Positions 48,122-61,602 of a stretch of DNA of 64,000 bases are shown piece by piece. Position 1 is the stretch's first letter. Each line of letters opens with the position of its first letter. The notes under the pieces were generated by a model, which was not told where the DNA came from, made no database searches, and saw nothing but the letters and a program-made list of their open reading frames with translations. Where the stretch lies: assembly GCA_902729315.2 (NCBI GenBank), contig LR746267.1:9790424-9854423 (forward strand). Direction: 5' to 3'. A program made the position numbers and the translations under genes. The DNA is from Spirodela intermedia. Taxonomy: Eukaryota > Streptophyta > Magnoliopsida > Alismatales > Araceae.

Positions 48122-48162
48122 GCCACCGCCACCGCCACCGCCACCGCCACCGCCACCGCCGG
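48122..48162. repeat. (CCACCG)n hexanucleotide repeat
   Basis: About seven units of GCCACC upstream of TSC10-2. CT-rich degenerate sequence (48215-48370) follows up to the ATG, probably the leader. Confidence 0.88.
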
Positions 48163-48413
48163 CACCCACCCAACCGTCACCACGCTATAAGTTACACCCG
48201 CTCCCCCGAACCCATCTCTCTATCTAGGTCTCTCTCTCGATCGCTCTAGCTCAAGTTCTCTCGTTCTCTCTCTTGCTCTCGCTCTCTCACACGCTAGCTC
48301 TCTCCCTTGCTCCCTCTCGCTCGAACTCGATCTTTCTAGCTCTCTCTCTCTCTCTCGTTCTATTTTTATAGATCTCTCGCTCTAGCTCGTCCTTCTCTTC
48401 TCCTTGGAGCAAG

Positions 48414-49623
48414 ATGGTGCAGGGGCTCCTCCTGGCGGCGGCGGTGCCGGCGCTGGCGCTGGCGCTGCCGGCGGCGGTCTTCCACCTGGTCCCCCCCCGG
48501 CCGGCTAGTGTCCCCATCAAGGGCCGCCACGTTTTCGTCACTGGCGGCTCCTACGGCATCGGCCTCGCCATCGCCAAGCGCGCCGCCGCGGAGGGCGCCG
48601 CCAAGGTCTCCCTCCTCGCCCGCGGCCTCGACAAGCTCGAGGCGGCGCGCGAGGAGATCCTCCGGGATACGAGTTGCAGGGAGGTGGCCATCTTCAGCGT
48701 CGACGTGAGGGAGGAGGGCGCCGTGAAGAGGGCGGTGGAGGCGGCGGGGCCCATCGACGTGCTGATCTGCAACCATGGGGTCTTCTTTCCCATCGAGCTG
48801 GAGAACCAGGACACCGAGGAGATCAAGTTAACCCTCGACGTGAACCTCATGGGTAACTTCCACCTCATCAAGGCGGCGCTCCCCACCATGAAGGCCGGCG
48901 CCTCCGCCTCCGCCCCCCGCTCCATCGCCATCATCTCCTCCCAAGCCGGCCAGGTGAGCGAGCACCCACTTCCTTCCTCCTTCCTCCTCGTTCTTTCTCT
49001 TTATTCCTCTCCGGAGGAGGGTCTGACGGCGGTGAGGACGTCGCAGGTGGGCATCTACGGCTACGCTGCCTACTCGGCGAGCAAGTTCGCGCTCCGGGGC
49101 CTCGCGGAGTCTCTGCAGCAGGAGCTCATCGGCCACAACGTCCACGTCTCCCTCGTCTTCCCTCCCGACACCGAGACCCCCGGCTTCGCCGAAGGTACCG
49201 TACCCCGCCACCTTCTCCCCCCACCTCTTCTCCTTCTAGTTCCTGGGTTGATCTGGTTCACCGGGTTCAGGTTATGATAACCGCGCACGAATGAATGGGT
49301 GGATGGTGTTCTTTGTGGTGGCAGAGGTGAAGAGGCGGCCGGAGGCCACGGCGGCGATAGCAAGCTCCTCCGGGGCGATGACGGCGGCGGCGGTGGCGGA
49401 GAAGGTCCTACGGGGGATAAAGGCGGCAGCTTTCACCGTCACCTGCAACTTCGAAGGTGTCATGCTGAGCCTGGCGACGGCGGGGATGTCCTCTCAGAGG
49501 TCCTGGGCCATGGCCCTCGCCGAGATCTTGGGCTCCGGCTTCATGAGGTTCCTGGGCATCTACTACCAGTACAGCTGGTACAGGACCATCGCCAGATGCC
49601 AGGGCAAGCAGAAGAGTGAGTGA
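48414..49623 (+). CDS. TSC10: 3-ketodihydrosphinganine reductase, copy 2 (TSC10-like)
   Basis: Tandem paralog of the gene at 43229 with the same reaction and domain order. Exons 48414-48953, 49047-49194 (148 bp in both paralogs) and 49325-49623 give 328 aa. It has an Ala/Leu-rich N-terminal membrane segment, TGGSYGIG in place of the TGGSSGIG of copy 1, ICNHG, and YAAYSASK with the catalytic Tyr and Lys. It is far more GC-rich than copy 1 and both introns are short (93 and 130 bp). The unspliced 3' end gives KQKSE, a KxKxx-type ER-retrieval signal. A strong donor (A/GTGAGT at 49616) and an acceptor at 50174 would instead give KQKRL with a stop at 50180-50182. Both ends keep the lysines. No lesion is seen. 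Confidence 0.93.
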
Positions 49624-50396
49624 TCGAGATTTCTGAACCACCCACCCTCTCACACAATTCTCTCCAAATATTCAACGACTGTGATCGCTTATTTTTTGAT
49701 GAATCCATAAACTTCGATTTCCTTCATTATTATTTCATAAATATGCTTTTATGACTGACAGGCTATTTATTCATCGAGTCAATGTTGATGGGCTGTCCAT
49801 CTCTCTCTCTCTCTCTCTGTCAGAAAAAAAAAGATAAAAAAAGAGGGCCTATTTATAAGGGTCTTTCATACGTCATTTTTAATTAATAAAAAGGCTAATC
49901 ATGATTGATTAATTAGTTAATTAAAAATCCAAGAAAAAGTAGTAGTAAACACGAGGGAAAATGTTTTATTTATTTTATAAAATGGTTTTTTTCTTTTGGG
50001 GGTTTAGGAGTTGGGTTGTGGAATTATGGTCTCCTTTTCTCCATATTATTTTGTTTTTCTATTTATCTCACTCACTTAATAGGAACATAAGGAGCCATAA
50101 ATCACTCTAGTCGTCTATTTATCTAGGTTTTTTGGTAATAAAATGAGTAACCCACTTTCTCTCTCTACTTGCAGGGCTGTGAGCTCCCAAGCACAGCAGT
50201 GCCACGAAGACTCATTTCGATGAAGAGGGAACGGGGATTTTTCTTATGCTTATAAATATTTGGAAATCTCTTCTCAACAGAGATAAAAATGTTTATCATG
50301 CATTTTTTTTATCAAAAATAAAGGAAAATAAAGCTGAGAATCTCTCCTTTTGGGTCTCCTTCCTCATGTGATGAAGAGATGGACTGTCTCTGTGTG

Positions 50397-50458
<62 letters not shown>
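49624..50458. other. Intergenic between convergent TSC10-2 and RECQ2
   Basis: AT-rich, with a short CT run near 49800-49818, the possible alternative last exon of TSC10-2 near 50175-50182, and the AG microsatellite at 50401. The 3' UTRs of both genes probably meet here. Confidence 0.5.
50401..50457. repeat. (AG)n microsatellite, 57 bp, adjoining RECQ2 stop
   Basis: Perfect AG run ending two bases from the RECQ2 stop codon (minus strand TGA at 50459-50461), so it lies at the very start of the 3' UTR as (CT)n on the sense strand. Confidence 0.92.
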
Positions 50459-50459
<1 letters not shown>

Positions 50460-51211
50460 CAGTTGCCAACGCATTCGTCCTCGCTGCTCCCAATAAAAAC
50501 GGGAGAATGCTCCTCCCTCGGCCTCTTCCCCAGGGTCCCCTCGCCCCCAGCGTACCCCCGGACGAGCCCAAGTATCCTGCCGCCATACCTCCCCGCCTTC
50601 AACTTCCCAATCAGCTTCTCCAGCTGCGACAATCAAACCCAGGAGAAATCATCACCCCCATAAATAGAAAAAACAAATCTTCCAATCAGCAAATAGAATA
50701 TTAAACAAATAATAAATAATATTTCTGCTGGGGCGAAGAGAAAATAAATACATAAACCCTCTGATCAGGCTGTTGTTCACAGAGATGAACAGAGGGATTT
50801 GTAAAAAAATTTAAAAAAAGAGGAATTATTTATCTTGAAAAAATATAAAAAATGATAGAAAGAGTAAATATTTCCGTTCCACCTCTTCCGATGATGTGGG
50901 CTTTTGGGTGCTGATGGCGCGGATCTGCTGGGCGGATAGAACAGCGTGAGGGAAGATCTCACCCTGAGCAGAAGACGAAGAAGAAGAAGAAGAAATCACT
51001 CTCCTCAGCTCATCAAGCTTGGTCTCGAGACCCGGAGCAAAGCTGCTGGGCTGAGATGATCTTGTTCTAATGCTGCCGCCTGCCCGATCACCGGGCATCT
51101 CCAGGCTGACGGCCCTGGATCCTGGATGAGGCCGAGCCCAATTATGTAATTAATGTTTTCATTTTTTCTATCAGAAAAATATCTGGAGCCATAATTTACA
51201 ATTCAGATCAC

Positions 51212-51247
<36 letters not shown>

Positions 51248-54200
51248 GAGCTGAGCTCTTTTTCTAAGATTGAATGCTGCTGAAGAGATTATACTCTCAC
51301 CTTGCAAGACCTGCCTCCAGAGCGGTCCAAGCGTGACATAAGCATTTGTTGCATAGGCTGTATGCTGAAATTCTTCTCTCTATTTATAGGGAAAAAAATA
51401 TAAAAAAAAGAAGATAAACTGAAATTAGACGGCCAACCGGATCAGATGAAACATCCAGAAAGATTGATGAGAAATGATAATCAGAACATTGATGGGTCGG
51501 GTTGAATCATACATCTTATGAACAAGATTTCTAGCCCTATATAAACAATTCACACATGTTTATTATACTAAGAGCCTATCTGTGATCTTAACATGAAGGA
51601 AGGAATCATTTCAGAGGCATTAAATCACTCGTCTGAAGGCGTTCCCCGCCACCCACCCCCAATTAGTGCCATAAGATCATTCTCAACCTGAATCGTTTCG
51701 AGGAAGTAGCTTACCAGAACATGGTCCACAATGAGCTGCACGATGACCTGCTCTAGATCTTCCTTTCTAAGTTCAGGAGTCTTCTGCCCTGAAGCACCTA
51801 GGAAAACAAAAAATTACTACATGATTTCGCCGTCTGATATAAAATAAAATTACAGGATCCGCGGAAAATAATGGAATTTTATACAATCTATTTCCAAAAT
51901 AAGACAAAAGAGCCTTCACCAAACCAAAATAAAAAAATAGGAAGTACTAAATGATGAGCCTACATCGTTCCGAATATTATGAGCAATCAGAATTTTCTTG
52001 GGTAATTTAATGCCATCTTGGTACGGAAATTTTAACAGTTCCTTTTATAGATCATTGTCAGATCATCATACGCTACAATTCTGCTTGCCAATACCATGCT
52101 TTAGCAGCTAAAAAGAGGATATTTCTGCAATGCATCACTGCCATAGAACACATCGTTATCCACTTGGACATGGGAAACATGTTTTCACACCCATTCTCCC
52201 AATTGAATTTAAAAAAAACTCAGCAAAGAGGTCGAGGCCCCCCAGTTCGAGGACTTGAAAAAGTCGGTGAAAATAACAAAATATTTAAGTGATTATGATC
52301 TTACCAAGTTCCTTTATCTTGGCTTTCACCTTATCCACTAGCTGCAAAATTGTAGTTCTCTGGTCGTTTCCTTGCATTTCTTGCAATAGAGAGACGATGA
52401 CTTTCGCATGATCTGAAGATTCAACACCAAACTTCAGAAGCATAGACAGTTCACCTTTCATATAATCCCTAACGCTGATAATCAGATGATGATTATCAAT
52501 CCAACAATAAGCAACCTAATGCGATGAAACCTTGTAAAGTATCAACACCAAACAGCTCAAGCGACACTAACACTTTACACTAGTAGAGATTTTCAAAAAG
52601 AATAAGGGATCATTTCATGTGAAACAGGGTGTGGAGGGCTAATCGCATTTTATCATCACTGTAAGAGCCTCATCTCTCGGTTAGTTCAGTTCACAAAGTG
52701 ACACAATACTCTCGCATATGGGTGAGAGAAAAACACTCGATCAACACCAACTCACTCGAAATGAATAGTTTTGAAAAACATTCAATCATCTTTCCATCAA
52801 AATAAGTGAAATCTAGCACTCCCACACCTTCCTTCCCCATCAGATGGATGACCAAAGTTTTGGACAAGCCACTCCAGATGGTCAGGAACTTGACAACTAG
52901 ACAACCTGACAAAATCAATTATAGACCTGAGTATAGTGTCGTAATTTCATCACCTTCTCCGAGAACATAATCTTCTACGACACTCGAATTTCCTGCAAAC
53001 ATGTCATATCTGGTGTTTTTCTACATTCCATTTCATTTTCATCAGTTTCACACTATTTCTGAGAACGAATATGTCTCAGAACAACTGGTACATCCTTTAC
53101 AGTTGGGTAGGCCGAAACATATGTGCTGGTGTGCAAACCCATCAACCTACTAGCAATGGGGGAGAAAACATAGCATGTCATAACAAAAGTCTCAATCCGA
53201 GGCGTTCGCAAAACAGAGCCGTTTGTTCCAAAAACATATCCGCCTTTGCGCCTCAGGACAGAGCTAATGCTCCTTGATAAGCCTTTTGTTTATAACCCTA
53301 GCTAACTTCTTGTCTTCCGGTTTAGCTTGACATACATTTTAGGACACGACTATTTCTTGGGTTATGATCTTAGATGCTTACTGAAACTCCTGATTAACAA
53401 TTAGTTGTGGTCGAAACTTTGAAGAAGAGGGGAAGCGAATCATGACAGGATAGAAATCATTTAAAAATAAAAATCCTAAAAATTGTACCAAGGAGGTCAG
53501 AGAAACTTCATCATACAAGTGCAGTCTATTTCCTTTGCTTCATTTCCATTTGCACAGTTGTCGCACATCCCTGTGCACAGAAGGCAGGAATTTGTAAGTG
53601 ACTGATGCACCTTTCTATTGATGGACTAATGTAAGAGCGTGAGAACGAGGCAGTAAGAAGCTACCATTGCAATCCTTCAATGGCTCTCCAAAGTGATGAA
53701 AGAATGCATTTCTCCGACAGCTTCTTCTGGACTGTAATGGAAAGAAACACTAACCTTATGACATATTCAACTTATACACACAATGGTTAAATTTCTTACG
53801 AAAACACTTTTTAGGAAAATTTATTGGCCGTAATTTAATATTTCACTTCCCTAGGGACGTAGGTTGATGTGATGAAAGGTCAAATTTAGATAGCTGTATC
53901 ATGAAACGAAATCTACACACAAGAAAACTTGTTGAAATAAACTCCGTCTAATAGATAATAATGGACCAGTTCATAAAGACAACTGAATCAATGAACTAAA
54001 TCCGAAATCCAACCCAAAGGCAGGCACCAATTTGGCTGAAAAATATAGAACTAGGCCTTTGTGCACGCTGTGAAGTTGTATGTGCAGATGTTTCTAGATG
54101 AAAAGCGAAAAAGCATCAAACAAATGATCACTTCTCAATTAAGCGTGGGATCATCAAGAAAATGTCGAGATCCTATTAAGATAGAACAAGAGCAGGGAGA

Positions 54201-57200
54201 AACAGCGAAGGACTAGTCACCGATGAATTCAGACGATGGCACTACAGCATCACATACCAAAAACCTTCCATTAACAGAAGACGACAAATGAAGGGAAAGT
54301 GGAGAAATTTCCGGGAACAATTTTATTTTTTTTCATATTTCAGGAATTGACAAGGAAAGAAACGTGGACATGAAATTCAGGAAAGTACCTAAGATACTTC
54401 CATCGGATAAAACCTTAATTCAAGGGGAAATTTAAGGCCTTACACAGAGCAGAGAAAAGTTCATAAATTAGAAATATATTTCATGACTAAAGAGCAGTTA
54501 TGTTGCTTTGCTAGGAGACACACGAGAGTCTGGGCGTCGGGAAGAGCACAATTTTTTCACCACAAGATAAATAGAAAACTACCATAGCGTACAATTTTCT
54601 CACATGGCGATATGACATTTAAGTTACCTGACAATAGCGTACAATGTCGTAGAGATTTTGCAAGCCAGAATTCTCATAGAAAACCATAGAACTCTGAGGG
54701 GAGGGGAACATCATCTTAGAACGATCAACAAAAAAGGTCCCTGAGCACTTGAATGATAATGATAATGGATGGAAGTGTTTACCTGCCTAGAGACATCGGC
54801 AGGTCTATAATACAATACACAGTCTGAAGGGAGCCCATCTCGACCAGCTCGACCACTCTCCTGGGTTTTTTTTTCGCATAATTATGAAAGTTTATTTCAT
54901 AACAAAGGTATAGGAAGTCAGGACAGAGAAAAAAATCATTCTAGATATGTAATGGAGACCAAAAACATGAATGGTTATCAAAAGATATTCACTAAAAACA
55001 GAGAACGAAGTGAGAGATGCCACCTGATAATATGTCTCCATTGATTTACTGAGACTATGATGGATGACAAACCTGACTAAAAACGTAAATTTTCAATTAA
55101 TCAGAAGGCAATAATGATTGGATTTTATCAAAGTAATATATTGACCCATAGAAATTCAAAAGGCATATTATTTTCTTTCTGTACGCCCTATAGCACATGA
55201 GATCCGAAAGCTCAGTAAGCTCTGGAAAATATAGAAAGAAGAATAGAAGCTAGGAAATCATTCTACAACTGCCTTGATAGAGAAGGAAACGCGGTGATGG
55301 GTCATCGTTCAGAAAAGAGGATCACCCTTTTTTTTTTTTTTTTGAGAAGTCATTCCTGCTTTGAATCAGCATAAATAGCATGTTATTAATTCAAAAAATC
55401 ACAACAATCCAGTCCAACCAAGTTGTTGGATCCCCTAGCCCACTTACATCAACATAAGCAACTCTAGCTCTCCACAACAACCTGTCCATCTACTTAAGTG
55501 GCATGCTCATGAATTTCTTGCTCCCTCCCCCCTGTAATCCTAGAGTCCTAATGAATGAAAACACCCATGTGGATTCCGACTGAGTAGGGAGTCTCTTTAA
55601 AATCCTCAATCTTGAAAGCTCCAATGAAAAAATCCAAGAGTTGAACTACCGTAGTAATTTCGGGGACTTCTTTCATCACAATGGTAAATACCTTAATATT
55701 TTATCGTAGTTTATGAACTCCATGCCAAACCAAGAGAAAACAAATTACTCAATTATCTGGCAAAAACAAAAGCCAAGCAATTCTGACAGGTCACCAAAGA
55801 TAAAAAATAATACCTTCAGTATTATATCAGGATAATCTACGCTTCTCAAAATCCCAGATACAAAGAAGAGAGATAAACGACAACAAAATCTTTAAAATTC
55901 TGACATCGATGGATTAAGTGCAGCAAATGGAATACGCACCATCTGGTTTATTAATTCCCATGCCAAATGCCACCTACAATAACCCAACAATTCATCAGAT
56001 CCTAACCTCATGCATTTAGTAGAAAATTGGGGGCCATTGGGATACATACCGTGCCGACAATTACCTGTAATTTGTTGCTGCTCCAACTGTCCAGGAGAAC
56101 AAGAAGACTGGTGTCAATCTAGCTCCCAAAAAAATAATATGATTTCATAATATTGAAAAAATATAAATCGTCTATTTATTTGGATATCAATAAAAAGAAA
56201 TGGGATATAACCTAAAAAAATGTGCAAAATAATAGGTTAAAAATGTTATAGTGCCAAAAGCACCGTCTAAATATAAAAAGTTAAGCTTTCCCATCCCAAA
56301 ACTTGCTAAAGACACCAGTTCTCATCTCCAGAAAAACTCATGAAAATAGTCAGCAAAAATAAGTAATTTATAAGGCACAATTGGCTGCTTAACAACATGA
56401 TATTGCATTGTGATACCCGTGGGAAGTATTAAAAAATGTTTTTTTTCATTTCAAACATTAGTACTTGAATACCAAAGCAATACTTTTGCTATTTATGTGT
56501 TACTCTAGACAATATTCTAAAAGATAACACATCCACCGATGTTCCACTTGACGAATACAAACCAGAAGCATGGGAAAGAAAGATCTCTCATGCCGCCAGT
56601 CATCATTAGAAACCGAGCATACCGCGTATGAACCCTTTCACGGGCACCATCATGCATATCAGCGTGGTAGTAGTCAGCCAAAATTCCTCGTTCACGCAAC
56701 TCTTTGGCCACCTAAATTTCAGTAAGCGTGAGAGAGAAAAGTTGGAAAGAGATTATAGACATTTAATAAGATCGCAACCGTCACACAACAAACAGGTCCT
56801 ATGATGAGAAAGTTCCCTCTTATAGTCATTTTAAATTTGTTTGACGTTCAAATTTTAGGCTCCCAATTAACCGATTTTCGGCCTATTTAAAGGCCCCTCA
56901 TCTAGCCAAAGAGACATTAAATAAGATCTACGAATTTCTTCTTCCTCTGAGGTCCTCTTCATCTGCTGGTGGATTCCAGCGACCCCTGTGGATTCAGGAA
57001 ACCCTTTTGATCCTGTGGTACCCAGGATCAACCCCTTGTGGATTCAAGGGTCGAAGTTTCTACGTTTTGTGGATTCAAGATGAAGAAACCTCATCAAAAT
57101 CATGTTTTTTCAAAGATTCAAGAATGTGATACAAACTCCTCTGTCCTCAGGCTGCATCAACTCCATTAAATTATCATCCTCTAAATGTACACTGCGCCAC

Positions 57201-60200
57201 AACCCCTCAGCGTGAGAGAAAACTTTTAAATTTCAACCATGGACCATAGTTCTCTGTTTTACCATTCATTCTTAAAAGGCAATCGCTCTCCCTCCTTGGA
57301 GCTTTCATTCTCCCCATAAAAACTGAAGGATATCAATAGAGCCTCATCTTAGGTTCCTTGTTGATAATTTTCAGTTTCCATTTCAGTACGCTACTAATAG
57401 AGCACAAGAAAGGCTTGTAAATAGCTTATGAAGAAACCATGGTAAGCATTTACTTCAATTCAATAACATAAACAATAATGCAGTGTCCAGCATAACGAAT
57501 TTTAAGAAAGAAATCATACAACATGATGGAACTGTACATCTTCAAGAGTTGATGTTCAATATAAATCTAAGGACTTGTATAGAACCTGCTCGCATTCCTT
57601 CCTTGAAAAGCAATACACAATTCCAGACTCTTTGTTGGGGTACGAACTTTGTATGAATTCTGCGATTTCATCAATGACCACCTTTCCAACTGATGACTTT
57701 CCACTGACCTTGTGACAGAGGAGACTGACCATAATATCATTTCTTACTATTTATCGTCAGTTGATCTCAAACCAAATCTGAGTATAGACGAAATACCTTG
57801 TAAAACAAATTTGGCCGATTAATTGTGCTTAGGAACTTAACACATTTCGGAATGTGAAGCATCTCCATCAGATCTAACTGTACCTTCTGAGTAGCAGTCG
57901 CCTAGGGCAAAAAACCTTTAACATGTCAGTGATCACTTGAGTAAACTATACAAAGATTATTTCCGCAGGAACATACAGTTAGTGCAATTAAGGGAACTTT
58001 AGGGAACTGAGTCTTCAAGATGCCAAGGTTCTTGTAGTCAGGTCGAAAATCATGTCCCCACTGGCTACAACAATGAGCCTCCTGCAAAAAATACTTATCA
58101 TGTATTGCTTCAAAAGGCATTTATATCCCTTCATCTACTAGCCAAAATTCAAGCATTTTATCGAATTACTTCTAAACGGCACACACTGAACACCATACAC
58201 CTAAAAAAAGGAACTGATTTCCGAGTTCAGATCTTCAGGAACGAAATAAATCTTGCATTAGTTACTGTATACTACCCAGAAATGGCCTGGAGGATCTGTT
58301 CTCCGTGTAATGTTCCATTTTGAAATTCCATAATGGTATCTTCCCTTGCTAAAGCCCAAAGAATTTATGCCCCAAACGTTCAGACCCACCCAGAGAACAG
58401 CACAATGTTGACAGCTTTGTGTTTAACCCCTCCCACACCACCTTTCGCATTTCTTTTGCAAACTCTGACCTATTTAACATGATCCTGATCTGCTTAACTG
58501 TATTCGAAATATTCCCCAAGAAAGAATGTTCAACGGCTTCAATTCTTTCTCTCCCAACCTCGAAGAGCTAAAATTTTCAGAGGAAACAGATGGCTAGGCG
58601 CACAGATTAAGAGAATACATTCGGCCATGTAGAATGGCTTCAAGGATTCAACCCTTTTGAGCTTTGATTCAACTTTCTACAATAGGTCCTTAATAAATTA
58701 TCCTGTCAATGGTGTGCAAGTTGGACAGTCTTCTGACCAACCACTTACATGATGATCCCAACTAACTCATAAAGCTTATTTCAAACTGTACATTTTGCTT
58801 CCAAATCCCATGAATACAGTTAGATTGAAAATTATAAGTTTGCTTGTATCTTTGATGACTCCGGATGATAACCAATGCCTCTATCAGTCCGCGGGAACAT
58901 CTGATTTGGCCAATCCATTCCCTATTAGAAACAAATTTCATGCCGTACCCCTTACAAAGTGTTTACCAATGGTCTTCAATCAACCGAGATTAGCTGCTAA
59001 AATTTCATACTCGAATAAGAATTAAAATGAAAAACTGATGTCAAGTTAAGATAATTTGAAGTTTGATACAGTGGCATATGATCTCCTCTGTACGCAATCA
59101 TTATCAAATGAATGAAAGGAACGAATTAACCTGTCCAGGATCCAACCGCAAAACTTCAGAAATTTCGTATTCAGGTTGGATCAATTAAGTAAGAGCATAC
59201 TTACAAGGTTCATAATCAAAATTCAAGAATATTATAAAAAATATTTACTTACATCAATGGATATCAGTGAAAGACGACCAGCATGGTTGCACTTTTCAAG
59301 CTTTGACATAAATCTTTTACTCTTGGATATTTTTTCTGGAGTTACATACAGAATCTTAAGATTCCCCTCTCCTTTTTCAAGTGTCTTGTATACTGATCTT
59401 TCATTCTCCTTACTAGTAGTTGAAGTCAGCATGCATGCATGGATGCCTATTGCAGTCAGCGCCATCACCTTAAAAATAGAGGCATCCATTGTTTAAAATA
59501 AGCTACATATAAGAAACTCACTGATCCAGAAGGAAATCATGAGCACCTGATCCTGTATGAGAGAAAGCAAGGGGCTGACAACAAGGGCCACACCTTCACG
59601 AAGAACAGCAGGGAGTTGGTAGCAAAGGCTCTTGCCACCACCTGCAGCCATTATAACAAGGACATCTCTCCCGCTCATCACAGCATTTACGATCTGACAC
59701 GATGAAATATCCATTATTAAAAACTATTCCCGCACAAAAATAGCATAGTCACAAAAAATTTATTAGAGACCACTAATTCTAAGTTATTCCTGAATGGCAA
59801 CCGTCTCAAATTGGGTTGAATGAGATCAATCAAGTCAGCTCGATGTACTTTTGTTTCCCACAGTTTAATGAGTTTGTATGGCCTTTTATCTTGAGCTCCT
59901 GAGATATGAATTGATCTAAATAGGCTGTTTTAGATAAAAAAATGTCACCAAACCATGCTCCCAAACCTATATTATACTGCATATTCCAACCAGCATAGGG
60001 AATACGTTTGATTTTTCTTGAACATTGATTATACTGCATATTCATTATTAAAAAATAAGAATAGGAATAGTCACAGACGTCTACGATCAGCATCCAAAAA
60101 AGGCAAACTACCTGATACAACAGCGAAAGACATAAACGAAGGGTATATGAAACTCTACAGATACGGAGCTCCCAAAAAAGGAAGTGTTACATCATTCATC

Positions 60201-61602
60201 TTGGCACAGCAACCTTGTCCACTCTTTCACTCATTGCCATCACGAAGCCATCAATTTCCCAGAGGTTCAATGGAAGGGCTTCTGGGTAAAGTCATTCCCT
60301 AGTCGAAAGCCATTATGTTGTTCCATAGTTTCCTTTAAATCTATGTCGACTGAAATGACAATTTTGCTAAACAGCATTTCAAGATTCGTCAAGTAGTTTA
60401 CATTTAAACAAAAAGGATTGAATTGGAGGGAAAGTCACCACCGAGAACATCAACATCAATTCAAGATAAAGGAGCGGAACAGTAAGGAGAATTAGAACCA
60501 CCAACCTCCCTCTGATTTGCTCGGTATTTTGAGATACCAAAGATATTGAGTTTGATATCATCAGCTCGAGAGTCCCATTCAAAAGACCCAGACCAATCTT
60601 CCACACCCACTGGAAGGTTGTCATTTGCGTAGTTTTCAGATGCTCTGAATGCTTCAAGCAGTGCCTTCAGGTCAGATTGTTTCTCATGCAATTGCTGTTG
60701 CCTATCAAGTAGCACCCTTATCTGATCTGAAAAAGGAAGCAGACACAGAAACCCAGTGAGTTATTTCCTTTCAGATCTAGACTGATGATCAAAACTGAAC
60801 CAAAAGTATAAATTGCAGTAGATTGTCTTGTTAAATACACAATGGTCTCGACTTTGTCAACAGTATTCCTCACATAGCATTAGAACCAAGATTCATACTG
60901 TAGAAATCAACTCAAGGCTATGAACAACAGACACCAAGATGCTCTATAACAAGGGGTCATTATCTGCTGGATTTCCCGAAGTTATTCCTTAACTTCCAGA
61001 AATTATGGCTGGAGGAAACACCCCGTCGCAGGTTATGGATTAACTGCATCATTTCTCAGGCTTTTAGCATCGATTTTTTTTCGTTATTGCTCGAAAAATT
61101 AAAACGAACCAGACAAACTAAATCACCTAAGATACTCTAAGCATTCCTTGTTGCTTGTCGCCATAACAAGCACAGCTCTTCATGCGTCCTCCAACAACAA
61201 GAGCAGCGAAGGCGCCTGCTGGGATCAAACCCGCACCATTCTCGTCCTTCTTATAGAAAAAAATGTTCAGATGAAATCCAGAGAAGAAATAATGGCCACA
61301 GAAGCAGCGGAGCATCCCTCCTCGCCACATTTTTCACCTCACCTGACCTCCTCCGAGAGAAAAGAAGACGTCTCGCTACGGATGTACTACGATGACCACC
61401 CAGAAGCCAAATTAAACAGTACCGGAGGGAAGAAGGACTCGCCAGGAGCCGAAGATCCCCGATCTTCCCGTCGCTCCCAGAGAAAGCAAGAGCGGCAAAG
61501 GAAAAGAGGAAGAAAGACGAAAGAGAAGCGGAAGAGCTCACCTTCGACCTCTTCCAGCTCCGCCGCCACGCAGAGAAGCTCCTGCTCAACATCCGTCTCC
61601 AT
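50459..61602 (-). CDS. RECQ2: RecQ DNA helicase (plant RECQ2-like), 20 exons
   Basis: ATP-dependent 3'-5' helicase of recombination and fork repair. Exons, read from the right: 61602-61542, 60726-60506, 59693-59547, 59468-59253, 58081-57977, 57901-57797, 57708-57586, 56711-56623, 56086-56050, 55973-55940, 55076-55024, 54860-54783, 54693-54628, 53731-53665, 53570-53517, 52412-52305, 51797-51715, 51379-51301, 51121-50883, 50623-50459. Borders and phases fit, summing to 2130 bp (709 aa; Arabidopsis RECQ2 about 705). An N-terminal coiled-coil-like segment precedes motif I ([13 protein letters not shown]). [17 protein letters not shown] (split after D), [21 protein letters not shown] and [15 protein letters not shown] (motif VI) follow. 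RQC zinc cysteines lie in SCRRNAFF and GMCDNCAN. The C-terminal part, ending near [19 protein letters not shown], looks like an HRDC domain. No broken motif is seen. Confidence 0.93.
56780..57160 (+). mobile_element. Possible LTR fragment in RECQ2 intron 7
   Basis: Inside the 874-bp intron 56712-57585, a TATA-like CCTATTTAAAGG (about 56881-56892) is followed by a leader-like stretch. Three spaced copies of TGTGGATTCA(A/G)G then follow (about 56987-57080). This layout is common in plant Copia LTRs. Ends and target duplications could not be placed. Confidence 0.35.

Larger units (their letters stand above)
44684..48413. other. Intergenic spacer between TSC10 paralogs
   Basis: About 3.7 kb with the 3' UTR of copy 1, long CT microsatellites, a 160-bp tandem duplication and the promoter of copy 2. 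Open frames of up to 231 codons here are products of CT repeats. No additional gene was found. Confidence 0.55.
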
